Of a DNA stretch of 46,318 nt, positions 1 through 8,774 are shown piece by piece. The position numbers and the translations under genes were made by a program. The notes beneath the pieces were generated by a model. It was not told the DNA's origin, ran no database searches, and saw only the letters and a program-made list of their open reading frames with translations. Numbering within the stretch: the stretch's first letter is position 1; each line of letters opens with the position of its first letter. Source of the DNA: an uncultured Verrucomicrobiota bacterium (GTDB lineage Bacteria; Verrucomicrobiota; Kiritimatiellia; CAJWTS01); assembly GCA_913047795.1 (NCBI GenBank), contig CAJWTS010000029.1:1-46318 (forward strand), read 5' to 3'.

Positions 1-72
1 CGGCCTGCACCTCTTCCTCGGCCTGCACCTCTTCCTCGGCCTGCACCTCTTCCTCCGCCTGCGCCTCTTCCT
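1..72. repeat. 18-bp tandem repeat (about four units) inside prc
   Basis: Three identical 18-base units (1-18, 19-36, 37-54) are followed by a diverged fourth (55-72). On the minus strand they encode the hexapeptide E-E-E-V-Q-A repeatedly. The repeat touches the window edge, so the true copy number is unknown. It sits in the linker after the Prc N-terminal domain. Confidence 0.9.
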
Positions 73-634
73 TAGCCGTTTCCGCACGTGACTGCGCTGC
101 CTCCTCCGCCAGGTCACGCCGCACGGCACGTCGAACGTATTCGTTCTTTATCTTCTTCCGCCAAAGCTCGTCCCATTCCTCGCGAGTCTCCGCCCAGGGA
201 GCATCTCTACGTTTCCAGCGGTAAACTTCTTCCGTCTCGAAATCGAAACCCTCATCAAGAAGCTTCTCCACGTAGGCGAACCGGTCGCGTACCCGTTCTT
301 TGAAGACTTCGAACACATGGTACGGAAATTCGAGATTCCCCGATCGCAATAGATCGTCGAGGGTCGCCGACTGCTTGTTGAATTCACGGATATCGTCGGC
401 CAGAAAATAAGCGTGCTCGAAATCGAGTGAAGAGACGAAATTTCCGAACGCGCGGGTGGCGACCAGGTCATCAATTGGCCTACGCTCGAGATGGTGGCGG
501 GGAAATTCCCTGGCAAATATCTGCGCAATTCGGGCGTAGTGCGGCTTGGGGCGGACCACCTTCGGCTCCGCAGCACCCAGCAGCAGAACCGCCGCCAGGC
601 AGCCTGCGAAGAGCGCAAATCGCCTCAAATTCAT
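1..634 (-). CDS. prc: Carboxy-terminal processing (tail-specific) protease, N-terminal part, cut by window edge
   Basis: Reading the minus strand from ATG at 634 gives 211 codons with no stop before the left edge, so only the N-terminal part is present. It starts with a signal-peptide-like stretch (MNLRRFALFAG, then a Leu/Ala core). The next part resembles the N-terminal domain of Prc/Tsp proteases: a DDLVATRAFGNFVSSLDFEH block, FLADDIREF, a FPYHVFEVFKERVRDRF helix and RDAPWAETREEWDELW, which parallels the APWP...ALW segment of E. coli Prc. The PDZ and S41 Ser/Lys catalytic domains would lie beyond the edge. It ends in an acidic tandem repeat. An alternative ATG at 646 adds four residues; neither start has a strong ribosome site. 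Expected role: periplasmic degradation or C-terminal trimming of envelope proteins. The family call is from remembered similarity and is fairly secure. Confidence 0.85.
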   Translation of the reverse strand, partial: MNLRRFALFAGCLAAVLLLGAAEPKVVRPKPHYARIAQIFAREFPRHHLERRPIDDLVATRAFGNFVSSLDFEHAYFLADDIREFNKQSATLDDLLRSGNLEFPYHVFEVFKERVRDRFAYVEKLLDEGFDFETEEVYRWKRRDAPWAETREEWDELWRKKIKNEYVRRAVRRDLAEEAAQSRAETAKEEAQAEEEVQAEEEVQAEEEVQA

Positions 635-654
635 GTCTTTCGACATCTTATGAC

Positions 655-694
655 AAAAAAAAGAAGCGGGAGTAGATACTCCCGCTTCTTTTTT
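655..694. terminator. Rho-independent terminator, bidirectional in form
   Basis: A GC-rich hairpin has arms 664-674 and 677-687 that are perfect complements and extend by A-T pairs to 661-690. It is flanked by a T-run on the plus strand (689-694) and an A-run (655-662) that is a T-run on the minus strand. It lies just after the HU gene (stop at 700) and before prc, so its main job is probably to end HU transcription. Confidence 0.9.
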
Positions 695-699
695 GAGAA

Positions 700-975
700 T
701 TATCCCGAAGCCAGAACCGCTTCCTTGCAGGCCTTGGAAATACGGAATTTCACCACTTTCTTAGCGGGAATATGAATGGTTTCGCCCGTCGCCGGGTTGC
801 GTCCCATTCGTGCCTTCCGGTCCACCAGCACGAGCTTTCCGAGTCCGGGCAGTACGAAACCCTCGCCCGCGTTCGCACAAGCCAACTCAGCCAGATCATT
901 AAGAAACTGCGATGCCTGTGCTTTGGTCAGGCCCGTCTTTTCCGCAAGTGCCGCAACTGCCTGTGATTTCGTCAT
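700..975 (-). CDS. hup: HU/IHF-family DNA-binding protein
   Basis: A 91-residue basic protein of HU length. The N-terminal helices carry KSQAVAALAEKTGLTKAQAS, followed by the GLGKL turn and the DNA-binding arm with the GRNPATGETIHIPA motif. HU-family proteins are nucleoid-associated homo- or heterodimers that bend DNA. A ribosome site (AGGAACAGG) lies shortly before the ATG at 975, and a strong terminator follows the stop. It appears to be a single-gene transcript. HU versus IHF subunit cannot be settled here; the arm sequence favours HU. Confidence 0.95.
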   Translation of the reverse strand: MTKSQAVAALAEKTGLTKAQASQFLNDLAELACANAGEGFVLPGLGKLVLVDRKARMGRNPATGETIHIPAKKVVKFRISKACKEAVLASG

Positions 976-1138
976 TTACCTGTTCCTTTCTATTTACGTT
1001 TCAACTTTGACCGTATTCCTTGCGCGATAGTGGCCCAGCACGTATCATCTGACAAGTGATTTTTCTTTATTTTTAGGGCTTTACGGAGACTTGACCGACT
1101 CCGAACGGCCGCACTCGAACGGGTCGCCAGGACAGGCT

Positions 1139-2551
1139 ATGCGTCAGAGAGATACACAGGATGTGATGATGAGCGCCGCTGCGGTGATCTGCGATGGGCT
1201 CTTCGTTTTCGGTGGTTTCCTCCTGGCAATCTGGATCCGTTTCGACAGTGGCTGGATCCCCGTTATTCACGGCCGAATGCCCAATCTTTACGAGGAATAT
1301 GCCCCCGCCGGGGCGATCGCGGCACTCGCTTTTCTCATTATCAATAAATCTCTCGGCCTTTATATTCGACCCCAGACAGGGGCCTTCGGGACCAAAATCC
1401 CGCGCCTCACACGTGGGATCGGTCTTGGGATCATCGCCATGACCGTGATCGCATTCGCCGCCAAGAACGTGCTCGAGATATCAACCGGCGTGCTCATTAT
1501 CTCATTTTTCACGATCATGCTCCTCGTTCTCGTGGAGCGCTTTATCTTATTCCGTCTTGAGATTGTTCTGGCTAAGCGGAATAGCGCCACAAACCAAGTC
1601 CTTATCCTAGGCACCGACGAGACGGCTTCGCACCTGATGAAGGGAATCGATCGCGAACCGCGGCTCCGTAGCCAAGTAATGGGATTTCTCAAAGTCGACG
1701 CCTGCCCTGCGCACGACGAAATCCCGGCCGAAAAAATCCTTGGGAGTATGGCCGATCTTCAAAAGCACCTCGAATCCGGTTCCGTCGGACAGGTCGTGCT
1801 GACACGTTCCGATCTTGGACACAACCGCATCATCGATATCATCATTCTCTGCGAACGCAGCATGACCCAGTTCAACATGGTGCCTGACCTGTTCCAGGTA
1901 ATGACCGGCAGCATCGATGTCCAGACCATCGACGACATTCCCCTGCTCGGCGTACGCCATTGGCCCCTGGATCTGTTCTGGAACCGCATCCTGAAGCGCA
2001 CGGAGGATATCACCTGTGCAATCGCGGGGCTGATCCTGGCCGCACCGGTGATTGCCCTCGCCGCCATCTTCGTCAAACGCAGCTCTCCGGGACCCGTCTT
2101 TTATCGGCAGGAACGTTGTGGCGAGGCGGGCCAGGTGTTCACGATATACAAACTGCGCACCATGCCGGTTGATAGCGAGTCCGAAAGCGGACCGGTGTGG
2201 GCAACCGACGGGGATCAACGTCGCACGCCGGTCGGCGCGTTCCTGCGCGAGAACAATATCGACGAACTGCCGCAGCTCTGGAACGTGCTCACGGGCAACA
2301 TGAGCCTCGTGGGACCTCGCCCCGAACGTCCACATTTTGTGGAGCAGTTCAAGGACGACATCGCGCGCTACATGTGGCGCCACATGTCCAAGCCCGGCAT
2401 CACGGGTTGGGCGCAGGTCAACGGACTGCGCGGCAATACGAGCCTGACAGAGCGTATCAAGTACGACCTCTACTACCTGGAGAACTGGTCCGTCTCGTTC
2501 GACTTCAAGATCATCACGCGCACGATCTTCGCGCGTAAGAACGCCTACTAG
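1139..2551 (+). CDS. Polyprenyl-phosphate sugar-1-phosphate transferase (exopolysaccharide initiating type)
   Basis: A 470-residue membrane protein of the WbaP/WcaJ-like group (polyisoprenyl-phosphate hexose-1-phosphate transferase). Four hydrophobic segments occupy about the first 150 residues, then a Rossmann-like CoA-binding-type domain ([11 protein letters not shown]), a fifth membrane segment, and the C-terminal catalytic sugar-transferase domain with [29 protein letters not shown] and [14 protein letters not shown]. The family moves a sugar-1-phosphate from a nucleotide sugar to undecaprenyl phosphate, the first step of surface polysaccharide assembly. ATG 1139 follows AGGACAGG at 1129-1136. 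The frame is open from TTG 1091, where GGAG lies only two bases upstream, so 1139 is preferred. No polysaccharide cluster surrounds it. Confidence 0.9.
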   Translation: MRQRDTQDVMMSAAAVICDGLFVFGGFLLAIWIRFDSGWIPVIHGRMPNLYEEYAPAGAIAALAFLIINKSLGLYIRPQTGAFGTKIPRLTRGIGLGIIAMTVIAFAAKNVLEISTGVLIISFFTIMLLVLVERFILFRLEIVLAKRNSATNQVLILGTDETASHLMKGIDREPRLRSQVMGFLKVDACPAHDEIPAEKILGSMADLQKHLESGSVGQVVLTRSDLGHNRIIDIIILCERSMTQFNMVPDLFQVMTGSIDVQTIDDIPLLGVRHWPLDLFWNRILKRTEDITCAIAGLILAAPVIALAAIFVKRSSPGPVFYRQERCGEAGQVFTIYKLRTMPVDSESESGPVWATDGDQRRTPVGAFLRENNIDELPQLWNVLTGNMSLVGPRPERPHFVEQFKDDIARYMWRHMSKPGITGWAQVNGLRGNTSLTERIKYDLYYLENWSVSFDFKIITRTIFARKNAY

Positions 2552-2820
2552 AGCCGCTTAACGAGAAGGGCAGCCACGGTACGCGGCTCGCATGTGATCC
2601 TGCCGGAAAGACGGCGTCCGGCTCATCCTCTAAGCCGCATTGCTGATGACGGGTTTCGGGACCCGGTTCCATCGGCCATTTCCCATTCTCACAAGTGACG
2701 CATTCATGATTACAATGCAACTACTTTGAACATTGGTATCCATATGCTGCCTGACGCGCGCAACGCATTCTGCCGACTTTCGCGGGGCGCGGATCAGGGA
2801 CCCACACAAGCGTTATGCAC
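2552..2820. other. Intergenic region between convergent genes, 269 bases
   Basis: This gap between the sugar transferase and the 3' end of valS holds no convincing ORF. A 6-bp hairpin with arms GCCGGA and TCCGGC occurs near 2604-2624. It has no T-run, so I do not call it a terminator. I see no tRNA-like element. Confidence 0.5.
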
Positions 2821-5490
2821 TTACGCGTTCAGGGCGTCGATCAAGGCCTGTAGCTTGCCCTGCTCATCTACCTGGATCTCGCGTCGGTCGCGCTGCTGCT
2901 GCACCACCTCTGGCGGCGCATTCTTGATGAACTTGTCGTTCGACAGCTTGCCGTCTATCTGGCGCAGTCCGGCCTCAATTTTTTCGAGCTGTCGCGAGAG
3001 ACGCGCCTTCTCGGATTCGACGTCGATTAACCCGTCGACCGGGAGGTAAACCGTACCTAACCCGCAGGTGCTGCTCGGCGTCACGCCTCGCGGAACAAAC
3101 ACCGCATCAACATCAACCGTCCCGACACGCAGTAGGGCGCTCAGCGAGGCCACGTCTGCGGCCGCTCGCCCGTCATCGGGGTCGGGTTTGATAATCACGC
3201 GCACATCGGCCGACGGCGTAATGCTGTAGTCCGTCATCAGCATACGGACAGCGCGAATCGCATCGTGCTTCTTATCCACGTAATTGACGAGATCCTCACG
3301 GCCCGCAGACTCGCCCACGAGTTCTTCAAGAAACGGCTCCGGCCACGCTTCGAGCGAGATCGACTCCTCTTCTGTGCCGTAACCCATGGTATGCCAGAGC
3401 TCCTCGGTCAGGAACGGCATGAACGGATGCAGCATCCGTAGAATCGTCGCAAGGCTGAAGTGCATGATCGCCAGAATCTGCTCGCGCAGCGTCTCGTCGT
3501 CCCCATAAAGAGCAAGTTTGGAGTACTCAACGTACCAATCGCAGTACTGGTTCCAGGTGAACTCGTACAGAATTCGCGAGGCGTCATTCAATCGATACCG
3601 GTCAAGGCCGGCATTGCATTCGCGAATGGTCGCGTCCAAACCCGCCAGGATATGCTGGTCGTCGGGACTGAGACGACCGGCATCCAGCGAAGGCTTGCGC
3701 ACATCAGGAACCATCGCACCAGTCTGATTCTGGAGAAATCGCGCTGCATTCCAGATCTTGGTGCCGAAGTTGCGTCCCAACTCAAACTTTTCGCGCGCGA
3801 GAACGACGTCCTGACCGGGCGACGTAAGCATCATCAGGCTGAAGCGCAAGGCGTCGGCACTGTACTCCTCAATCACTTCGAGCGGATCAATGAGATTGCC
3901 GAGGCTCTTGCTCATCTTCTGCCCCTCGTCGTCGCGAATCAGGCCATGGATGTAGACGTCCCCGAACGGCACCTCGCCCATAAATTCACACCCCGCCATG
4001 ACCATGCGTGCGACCCAGAAAAAAATGATATCGAATCCAGTCACCAGCACGGCGGTGGGATAATAGGCTTTCAGCGTCGCCGAATCTTCAGGCCAGGAAT
4101 GCACCGCCATCGGCCATAGCCATGAACTCACCCAGGTATCCAGCACGTCTTCGTCCTGTTCCCAGTTATCGGGATCCGGCGGACCGTCCACCGAAACGTG
4201 ACGATTCTCCGTATCGGAGCGATCCAAACCCTTGCGATACCAGACCGGGATACGTTGCCCCCACCAGAGCTGCCGGCTGATGCACCAGTCCTGGATGTCC
4301 TCAAGCCAATGCGAGTAGGTCTTAACCCAGTGATCCGGAAAAATCCGGACGGCGCCGGTTTGCACGGCCTCGAGCGCGGGCTTCGCCAGGTCCGTCATCG
4401 CCATGAACCACTGCTCCGAAAGATAAAACTCGATCGGCACATTGCCGCGCTGGGAATAGCCAACGCTGTTCGTATAGTCCTCGATCTTCTCGATCAACCC
4501 CTCGGCGTCGAGCGCCTTGACGACTGCCTTACGCGCAACCTCGCGCGACATGCCGCGATACGCTTCGGGCACGTTCTCATTCAGCGAGGCATCATCGTTC
4601 ATGATGTTGATAATCGCCAGCCCATGCTTCGTACCCATTGCGTAATCATTGGGATCGTGTGCCGGGGTAACCTTGACGCAGCCTGTACCGAACGCGGGGT
4701 CGACATGATCGTCGAAGATCACCGGGATCTCGCGATCGACCAGCGGCAACCGAATCTTTTTTCCCTCCAGGTGCCGGTAGCGTTCGTCCCCGGGATGCAT
4801 GGCCACGGCCGTATCGCCGAGCATGGTCTCCGGACGCGTCGTGGCAACGTGCACGAACTCGTCGCTGCCGCTGACCGGATACCTGAAATACCAGAGCTTG
4901 CCCTGCACCTCGCGGTGGATCACCTCTTCGTCGCTGATCGCCGATCGTGAAGCCGGACACCAATTGACCAGGCGCGCGCCGCGGTAGATCAATCCCTTCT
5001 CGTAGAGCTTCACAAATGCGTCCAGCACGGCCCTCGAATAGGCCTCGTCCATCGTAAAACGCTCGCGTTCCCAGTCGCACGCGCAACCCAGTTTCCTGAG
5101 CTGATTGGTGATCAGGCCGCCGTACTTCTCCTTCCATTCCCAGGCATGTTCCAGGAAAGCCTCGCGGCCTATCTCGTCCTTCTCCACGCCCTTCTCGCGC
5201 AACATGGCGACGACCTTGCCCTCCGTCGCGATCGAGGCATGGTCGGTTCCGGGAATCCAACAGGCGTTGCGGCCCTGCATCCGGGCGCGGCGTATCAACA
5301 CGTCCTGGATCGTATTGTTCAGCGCATGCCCCATGTGCAGGATACCGGTCACATTGGGGGGCGGGATCACGATCGAATACGGTTCGCCCGCGTCATCCGG
5401 TTCGCTGTGAAAGATCCGCTTCTCCGTCCAATAGGCGTACCACCGCTCCTCGAGTGCGTGCGGATCGAACGTTTTCTGCATTTCTTCCAT
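2821..5490 (-). CDS. valS: Valyl-tRNA synthetase
   Basis: An 889-residue class I aminoacyl-tRNA synthetase that charges tRNA-Val. The HIGH signature is present as PPNVTGILHMGHAL, the editing domain includes TTRPETMLGDTAV, and the KMSKS loop is GQKMSKSLGN. WYVEYSKL in the anticodon-binding domain and the C-terminal coiled-coil arm (VESEKARLSRQLEKIEAGL) are typical of ValRS and distinguish it from IleRS/LeuRS. Length fits the family. The start could be ATG 5490 or ATG 5481 (MQKTFDPHALEERWY); ribosome-site evidence is weak for both. It is the last gene of a minus-strand block lysC-cimA-valS with gaps of 60-80 bases. Confidence 0.98.
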   Translation of the reverse strand: MEEMQKTFDPHALEERWYAYWTEKRIFHSEPDDAGEPYSIVIPPPNVTGILHMGHALNNTIQDVLIRRARMQGRNACWIPGTDHASIATEGKVVAMLREKGVEKDEIGREAFLEHAWEWKEKYGGLITNQLRKLGCACDWERERFTMDEAYSRAVLDAFVKLYEKGLIYRGARLVNWCPASRSAISDEEVIHREVQGKLWYFRYPVSGSDEFVHVATTRPETMLGDTAVAMHPGDERYRHLEGKKIRLPLVDREIPVIFDDHVDPAFGTGCVKVTPAHDPNDYAMGTKHGLAIINIMNDDASLNENVPEAYRGMSREVARKAVVKALDAEGLIEKIEDYTNSVGYSQRGNVPIEFYLSEQWFMAMTDLAKPALEAVQTGAVRIFPDHWVKTYSHWLEDIQDWCISRQLWWGQRIPVWYRKGLDRSDTENRHVSVDGPPDPDNWEQDEDVLDTWVSSWLWPMAVHSWPEDSATLKAYYPTAVLVTGFDIIFFWVARMVMAGCEFMGEVPFGDVYIHGLIRDDEGQKMSKSLGNLIDPLEVIEEYSADALRFSLMMLTSPGQDVVLAREKFELGRNFGTKIWNAARFLQNQTGAMVPDVRKPSLDAGRLSPDDQHILAGLDATIRECNAGLDRYRLNDASRILYEFTWNQYCDWYVEYSKLALYGDDETLREQILAIMHFSLATILRMLHPFMPFLTEELWHTMGYGTEEESISLEAWPEPFLEELVGESAGREDLVNYVDKKHDAIRAVRMLMTDYSITPSADVRVIIKPDPDDGRAAADVASLSALLRVGTVDVDAVFVPRGVTPSSTCGLGTVYLPVDGLIDVESEKARLSRQLEKIEAGLRQIDGKLSNDKFIKNAPPEVVQQQRDRREIQVDEQGKLQALIDALNA

Positions 5491-5551
5491 GAAATGGTTT
5501 GCGCGGATTGCGCCACCTCAGCCGGGCCCGTAGACGGGAGCAGCTAGCGGC

Positions 5552-7141
5552 TCATACCTGGTTACGCTCCTCTTCCATGAAGAGCTTATACTCCACGCTG
5601 TCGACCAGCGCTTCCCATGACGCTTCGATCAGGTTGTCCGACACGCCAACCGTGGTCCAGCTTTCATCGCCATCGGTTGATTCGATCAGCACACGTGTGG
5701 TCGCCGCGGTCGCCTCCTCTGGATCCAGGATCCGCACGCGGTAGTCCGTCAGTTGCACATTGGCGATCGCCGGGTAGAACCCTTCGAGCGCCTTGCGCAA
5801 CGCGCGATCGAGCGCGTCGACCGGTCCGTCGGCCTCGGCCACGGTATGCGACTGCTCGCCGCGCACGCGAAGTTTGATCGTGGCTTCCGAGACAGGGAGC
5901 TGGTCCTCACCACGGCGCTCCACAACGACGCGGTAGCCGTCCAATTCGAAGAAGGGCATATGCCTGTCGAGTGCCTTGTTGATCAAGAGCCGAAACGACG
6001 CATCAGCGGCCTCGAATTCGTAACCCTTGTTTTCGAGCTCCTTGAGCTCCTTGAGAATCTTCTGGGCCTCGGGCTTGGACTTATCAAGTTCGACACCATG
6101 ATCCAACGCCTTGAGAACCACGCTGCTCGTGCCGGAACCCTCCGAGATTAATATGCGGCGCGTATTTCCCACCGTCTCCGGGGATATGTGCTCGTACGTG
6201 ATCGGGTTCTTTTGCACGGCATTGGCGTGCAGGCCACCCTTGTGACCAAACGAACTCTTGCCCACGAACGCCGCCTTGGGGTTGTGCGGGCGATTCACGA
6301 GTTCATCCACGAAACGCGAAACGTCCGTCAACTCCGCCATCGCGCCGTCGCGAATGCAGTGCTTGCCCATCTTGAGTTCCAGCGTGGCAATGATGCTGCA
6401 GAGATTCGCATTTCCGCAGCGTTCGCCGAAGCCGTTGATCGTGCCCTGTACCTGCACGGCACCGGCGCGGACGGCGGCCAGGCTATTCGCGACGCCCAGC
6501 TCCATATCGTTATGCGTGTGGATTCCCACCGAAACCGACAGGGCCTTAACAACGGATGCCGTGATGCACTCAATATCATCGGGCAGCGTGCCGCCGTTCG
6601 TATCGCAGAGCACAACAACGTCCACCCCAACCTCAGCCGCCGCGCCAATCGCGCGCATGGCGAATTCGGGCGACTCCTGGTAGCCCTGGAAAAAATGTTC
6701 AGCGTCAAAGACAACTTCGCGCCCCTGTTCCTTGAGATACCGCACCGAATCGCGGATCATGCCGAGATTCTCCTCTTCCGTCGTGCGCAACACTTCATCC
6801 ACGTGCAGGCGCGATGATTTCCCGACGAGCGTGACGACCGGCGTATGCGCACCGAGCAGCTTGACGATATTGTCGTCCTCGGCAACCGGCGTATTCATAC
6901 GCCGCGTACTGCCGAAGGCCGCGACCTTCGCGTGCTTCAGTTCGATCTTGCGAATGTCCTCGAAGAAAGCGATGTCCTTGGGATTCGAGCCTGGAAAACC
7001 ACCCTCGATGTAATCCACCCCGAGCTCGTCCAATCGCTGGGCGTGTCGAATCTTCCCGCTTGCGGAGAAATTGATCCCCTCCCCCTGTGCGCCGTCGCGC
7101 AGGGTCGTGTCATAGATCTGGATATGGTTTGAGTTGGACAT
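5552..7141 (-). CDS. cimA: (R)-citramalate synthase
   Basis: A 529-residue member of the isopropylmalate/homocitrate/citramalate synthase superfamily. The catalytic TIM barrel starts with YDTTLRDGAQGEGINFS and contains EGGFPGSNPKD, HTHNDMELGVANSLAAV and GFGERCGNANL. A C-terminal LeuA-type regulatory domain follows. The GAQGEG variant of the DTTLRDGEQ motif and the 529-residue length fit the citramalate synthase group rather than LeuA, which is present separately (16803-18371). CimA condenses pyruvate and acetyl-CoA to citramalate, giving 2-ketobutyrate for isoleucine without threonine. A GGAG lies upstream of ATG 7141. Homocitrate synthase is a less likely alternative. Confidence 0.9.
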   Translation of the reverse strand: MSNSNHIQIYDTTLRDGAQGEGINFSASGKIRHAQRLDELGVDYIEGGFPGSNPKDIAFFEDIRKIELKHAKVAAFGSTRRMNTPVAEDDNIVKLLGAHTPVVTLVGKSSRLHVDEVLRTTEEENLGMIRDSVRYLKEQGREVVFDAEHFFQGYQESPEFAMRAIGAAAEVGVDVVVLCDTNGGTLPDDIECITASVVKALSVSVGIHTHNDMELGVANSLAAVRAGAVQVQGTINGFGERCGNANLCSIIATLELKMGKHCIRDGAMAELTDVSRFVDELVNRPHNPKAAFVGKSSFGHKGGLHANAVQKNPITYEHISPETVGNTRRILISEGSGTSSVVLKALDHGVELDKSKPEAQKILKELKELENKGYEFEAADASFRLLINKALDRHMPFFELDGYRVVVERRGEDQLPVSEATIKLRVRGEQSHTVAEADGPVDALDRALRKALEGFYPAIANVQLTDYRVRILDPEEATAATTRVLIESTDGDESWTTVGVSDNLIEASWEALVDSVEYKLFMEEERNQV

Positions 7142-7223
7142 TTCTCATCTCCGGGTTGCATGGGCTCACCGCTCAGCCGACAAACAGCCGCCAGTGTAGC
7201 AACTCCGGGGGGCGGCTCAATCC

Positions 7224-8591
7224 CTATTCAGGGAAGAATTCGGTATAGAGGGACTTCACCGCGGCTGCACAGTCCCCGACCTTCACACCAAACATCATGC
7301 TGATCTCCGTTGCCCCCTGGTTAATCATCTCGATGTTGGCCCCGGCGGCCGCCAGGGCACGCGTCGCGCGCGCCGCGATACCGACGTGAAAACGCATGCC
7401 CTCCCCGACAACCATGATCAGTGCAAGACCGCGGTCCGCGTAGGCCTCGTCGGCCCCCAACTCCGCGCGAACGCGTTCGAGTACGCGCGACTCGGTGGTC
7501 GCGTCAAAACTTGACTCGCGCAGGATGAGAGAAAGGCTATCGATACCGGACGGCATATGCTCAAAGGGCACCCCCTCCTGTTCGAGGATTTCGAGTAGGC
7601 GACGTCCGAACCCGAGTTCACGGTTCATGAGGTATTTACTGACGAACAGCATGCAGAATCCCTCGTCGCTAGCAATTCCGACCACCTCGTCCTCGTTGTG
7701 CGCGCGGACCGGCAGCAACACGGTGCCAGGCAGATCCGGGTGCCGGGAGTTCTTGATCTGCACCGGGACCTGGGCACGCACCGCGGGCTCGAGCGCCTCG
7801 TCGTGGAACACGCCGAATCCGCCGTAGGCCAGCTCGCGCATCTCGGCATAGGTCAACTCGGGTATCGGCGCTGCCTGCGGGACAATGCGAGGATCGGCCG
7901 CGCAGACGGAATCCACATCCGTAAAATTCTCATATACGTCGGCCTTCACCGCCGCCGCCAGGATCGCGCCGGTGATGTCGGAGCCACCACGCGGAAAGGT
8001 GATCACATCCCCACCGGCCGTATAGCCAAAAAATCCCGGAAAAACAGCGATCGCCGATCGACTCGCGAGAGATGCCAGGTTCGCGTAGGTTTCGGGCAAA
8101 ACGTAGCCGTTCCCGTAGTCGCCACCGAGGACCATGCCGGCATCCTGCGGATTCACGTAGTCGGCCTGCAGACCACGCGCTTGCAGCGCAGCGGCCACCA
8201 GTCGCGCGTTATTATCCTCGCCGGCCGCCTTCATACTATCCATAAAACGCCGGGGATCGCCGTCAGCCAATGCCAGGCGCTGCACCAGGTCCCGCTCGAT
8301 CGCGATCGTCATCGCAGGATCCAGTCTGAGCCCGGCCTGGATCTCCGCATAGCGTGCAACGATCGGCGCCAGATCGACGGCAGCCGCCGACTCGGAAAGG
8401 GCCTGTTCCGCGGCAGCCATCAGCATATCGGTGACTTTCGCGTCATCGGAGGAGCGCTTTCCCGGCGCCGACACAACCACGACACGGCGCGCGGGATCAG
8501 ATTCAACGATCCCGCACACGCGCTCAATCGACGCCGCATCCGCGAGCGAACTACCACCAAACTTGGCGACTTTTATGTTTGTATTCGACAT
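7224..8591 (-). CDS. lysC: Aspartate kinase
   Basis: A 455-residue aspartokinase, the first committed enzyme of the aspartate family (lysine, threonine, methionine, diaminopimelate). The N-terminal kinase fold begins with VAKFGGSSLADA, and the substrate/ATP segments include GFFGYTAGGDVITFPRGGSD and ENFTDVDSVCAADPRIV. Two C-terminal ACT domains (for example MVVGEGMRFHVGIAARA) indicate allosteric control by an end-product amino acid. ATG 8591 places the KFGGSS motif at the expected N-terminus and has AAGGA just upstream. The frame stays open another 37 codons upstream, but that part has no family similarity. It heads the lysC-cimA-valS block and is divergent from ppdK. Confidence 0.95.
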   Translation of the reverse strand: MSNTNIKVAKFGGSSLADAASIERVCGIVESDPARRVVVVSAPGKRSSDDAKVTDMLMAAAEQALSESAAAVDLAPIVARYAEIQAGLRLDPAMTIAIERDLVQRLALADGDPRRFMDSMKAAGEDNNARLVAAALQARGLQADYVNPQDAGMVLGGDYGNGYVLPETYANLASLASRSAIAVFPGFFGYTAGGDVITFPRGGSDITGAILAAAVKADVYENFTDVDSVCAADPRIVPQAAPIPELTYAEMRELAYGGFGVFHDEALEPAVRAQVPVQIKNSRHPDLPGTVLLPVRAHNEDEVVGIASDEGFCMLFVSKYLMNRELGFGRRLLEILEQEGVPFEHMPSGIDSLSLILRESSFDATTESRVLERVRAELGADEAYADRGLALIMVVGEGMRFHVGIAARATRALAAAGANIEMINQGATEISMMFGVKVGDCAAAVKSLYTEFFPE

Positions 8592-8692
8592 GGTCCTTGA
8601 CCCTTCTAACCGGACAAAAAGGGCCACACAATCTAGGCCAAGCCGCCCTGTGGGCAAGCCCAAAATATGAGCGACCCCCTGTCGCCGTATGC

Positions 8693-8720
8693 TTGACAGC
8701 ATATGTGCCTGTGCTAGGTT
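8693..8720 (+). promoter_or_regulatory. Putative sigma-70-type promoter for ppdK
   Basis: A consensus -35 box TTGACA (8693-8698), a 16-base spacer and a -10-like TAGGTT (8715-8720) lie 55 bases upstream of the ppdK start. The ribosome site AGAGGAAGG follows near 8759. The -10 match is imperfect. Confidence 0.5.
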
Positions 8721-8774
8721 GCCTACCCATTTTTTCCGTACAAAGCGAAATTCAAAGCAGAGGAAGGCTAATCG

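Noticed and set aside
148..618. Minus-strand ORF of 156 codons at the left end
   Set aside because: It is a frame-shadow of the prc gene, whose true frame has no stop inside the window and encodes recognisable Prc sequence.
1607..2383. Antisense ORF opposite the sugar transferase
   Set aside because: Mirror frame of the catalytic domain, with no family similarity.
7142..7223. Leader or riboswitch upstream of cimA, and a lysine riboswitch upstream of lysC
   Set aside because: The gaps are too short (82 and 183 bases), and no conserved riboswitch core or T-box could be recognised.
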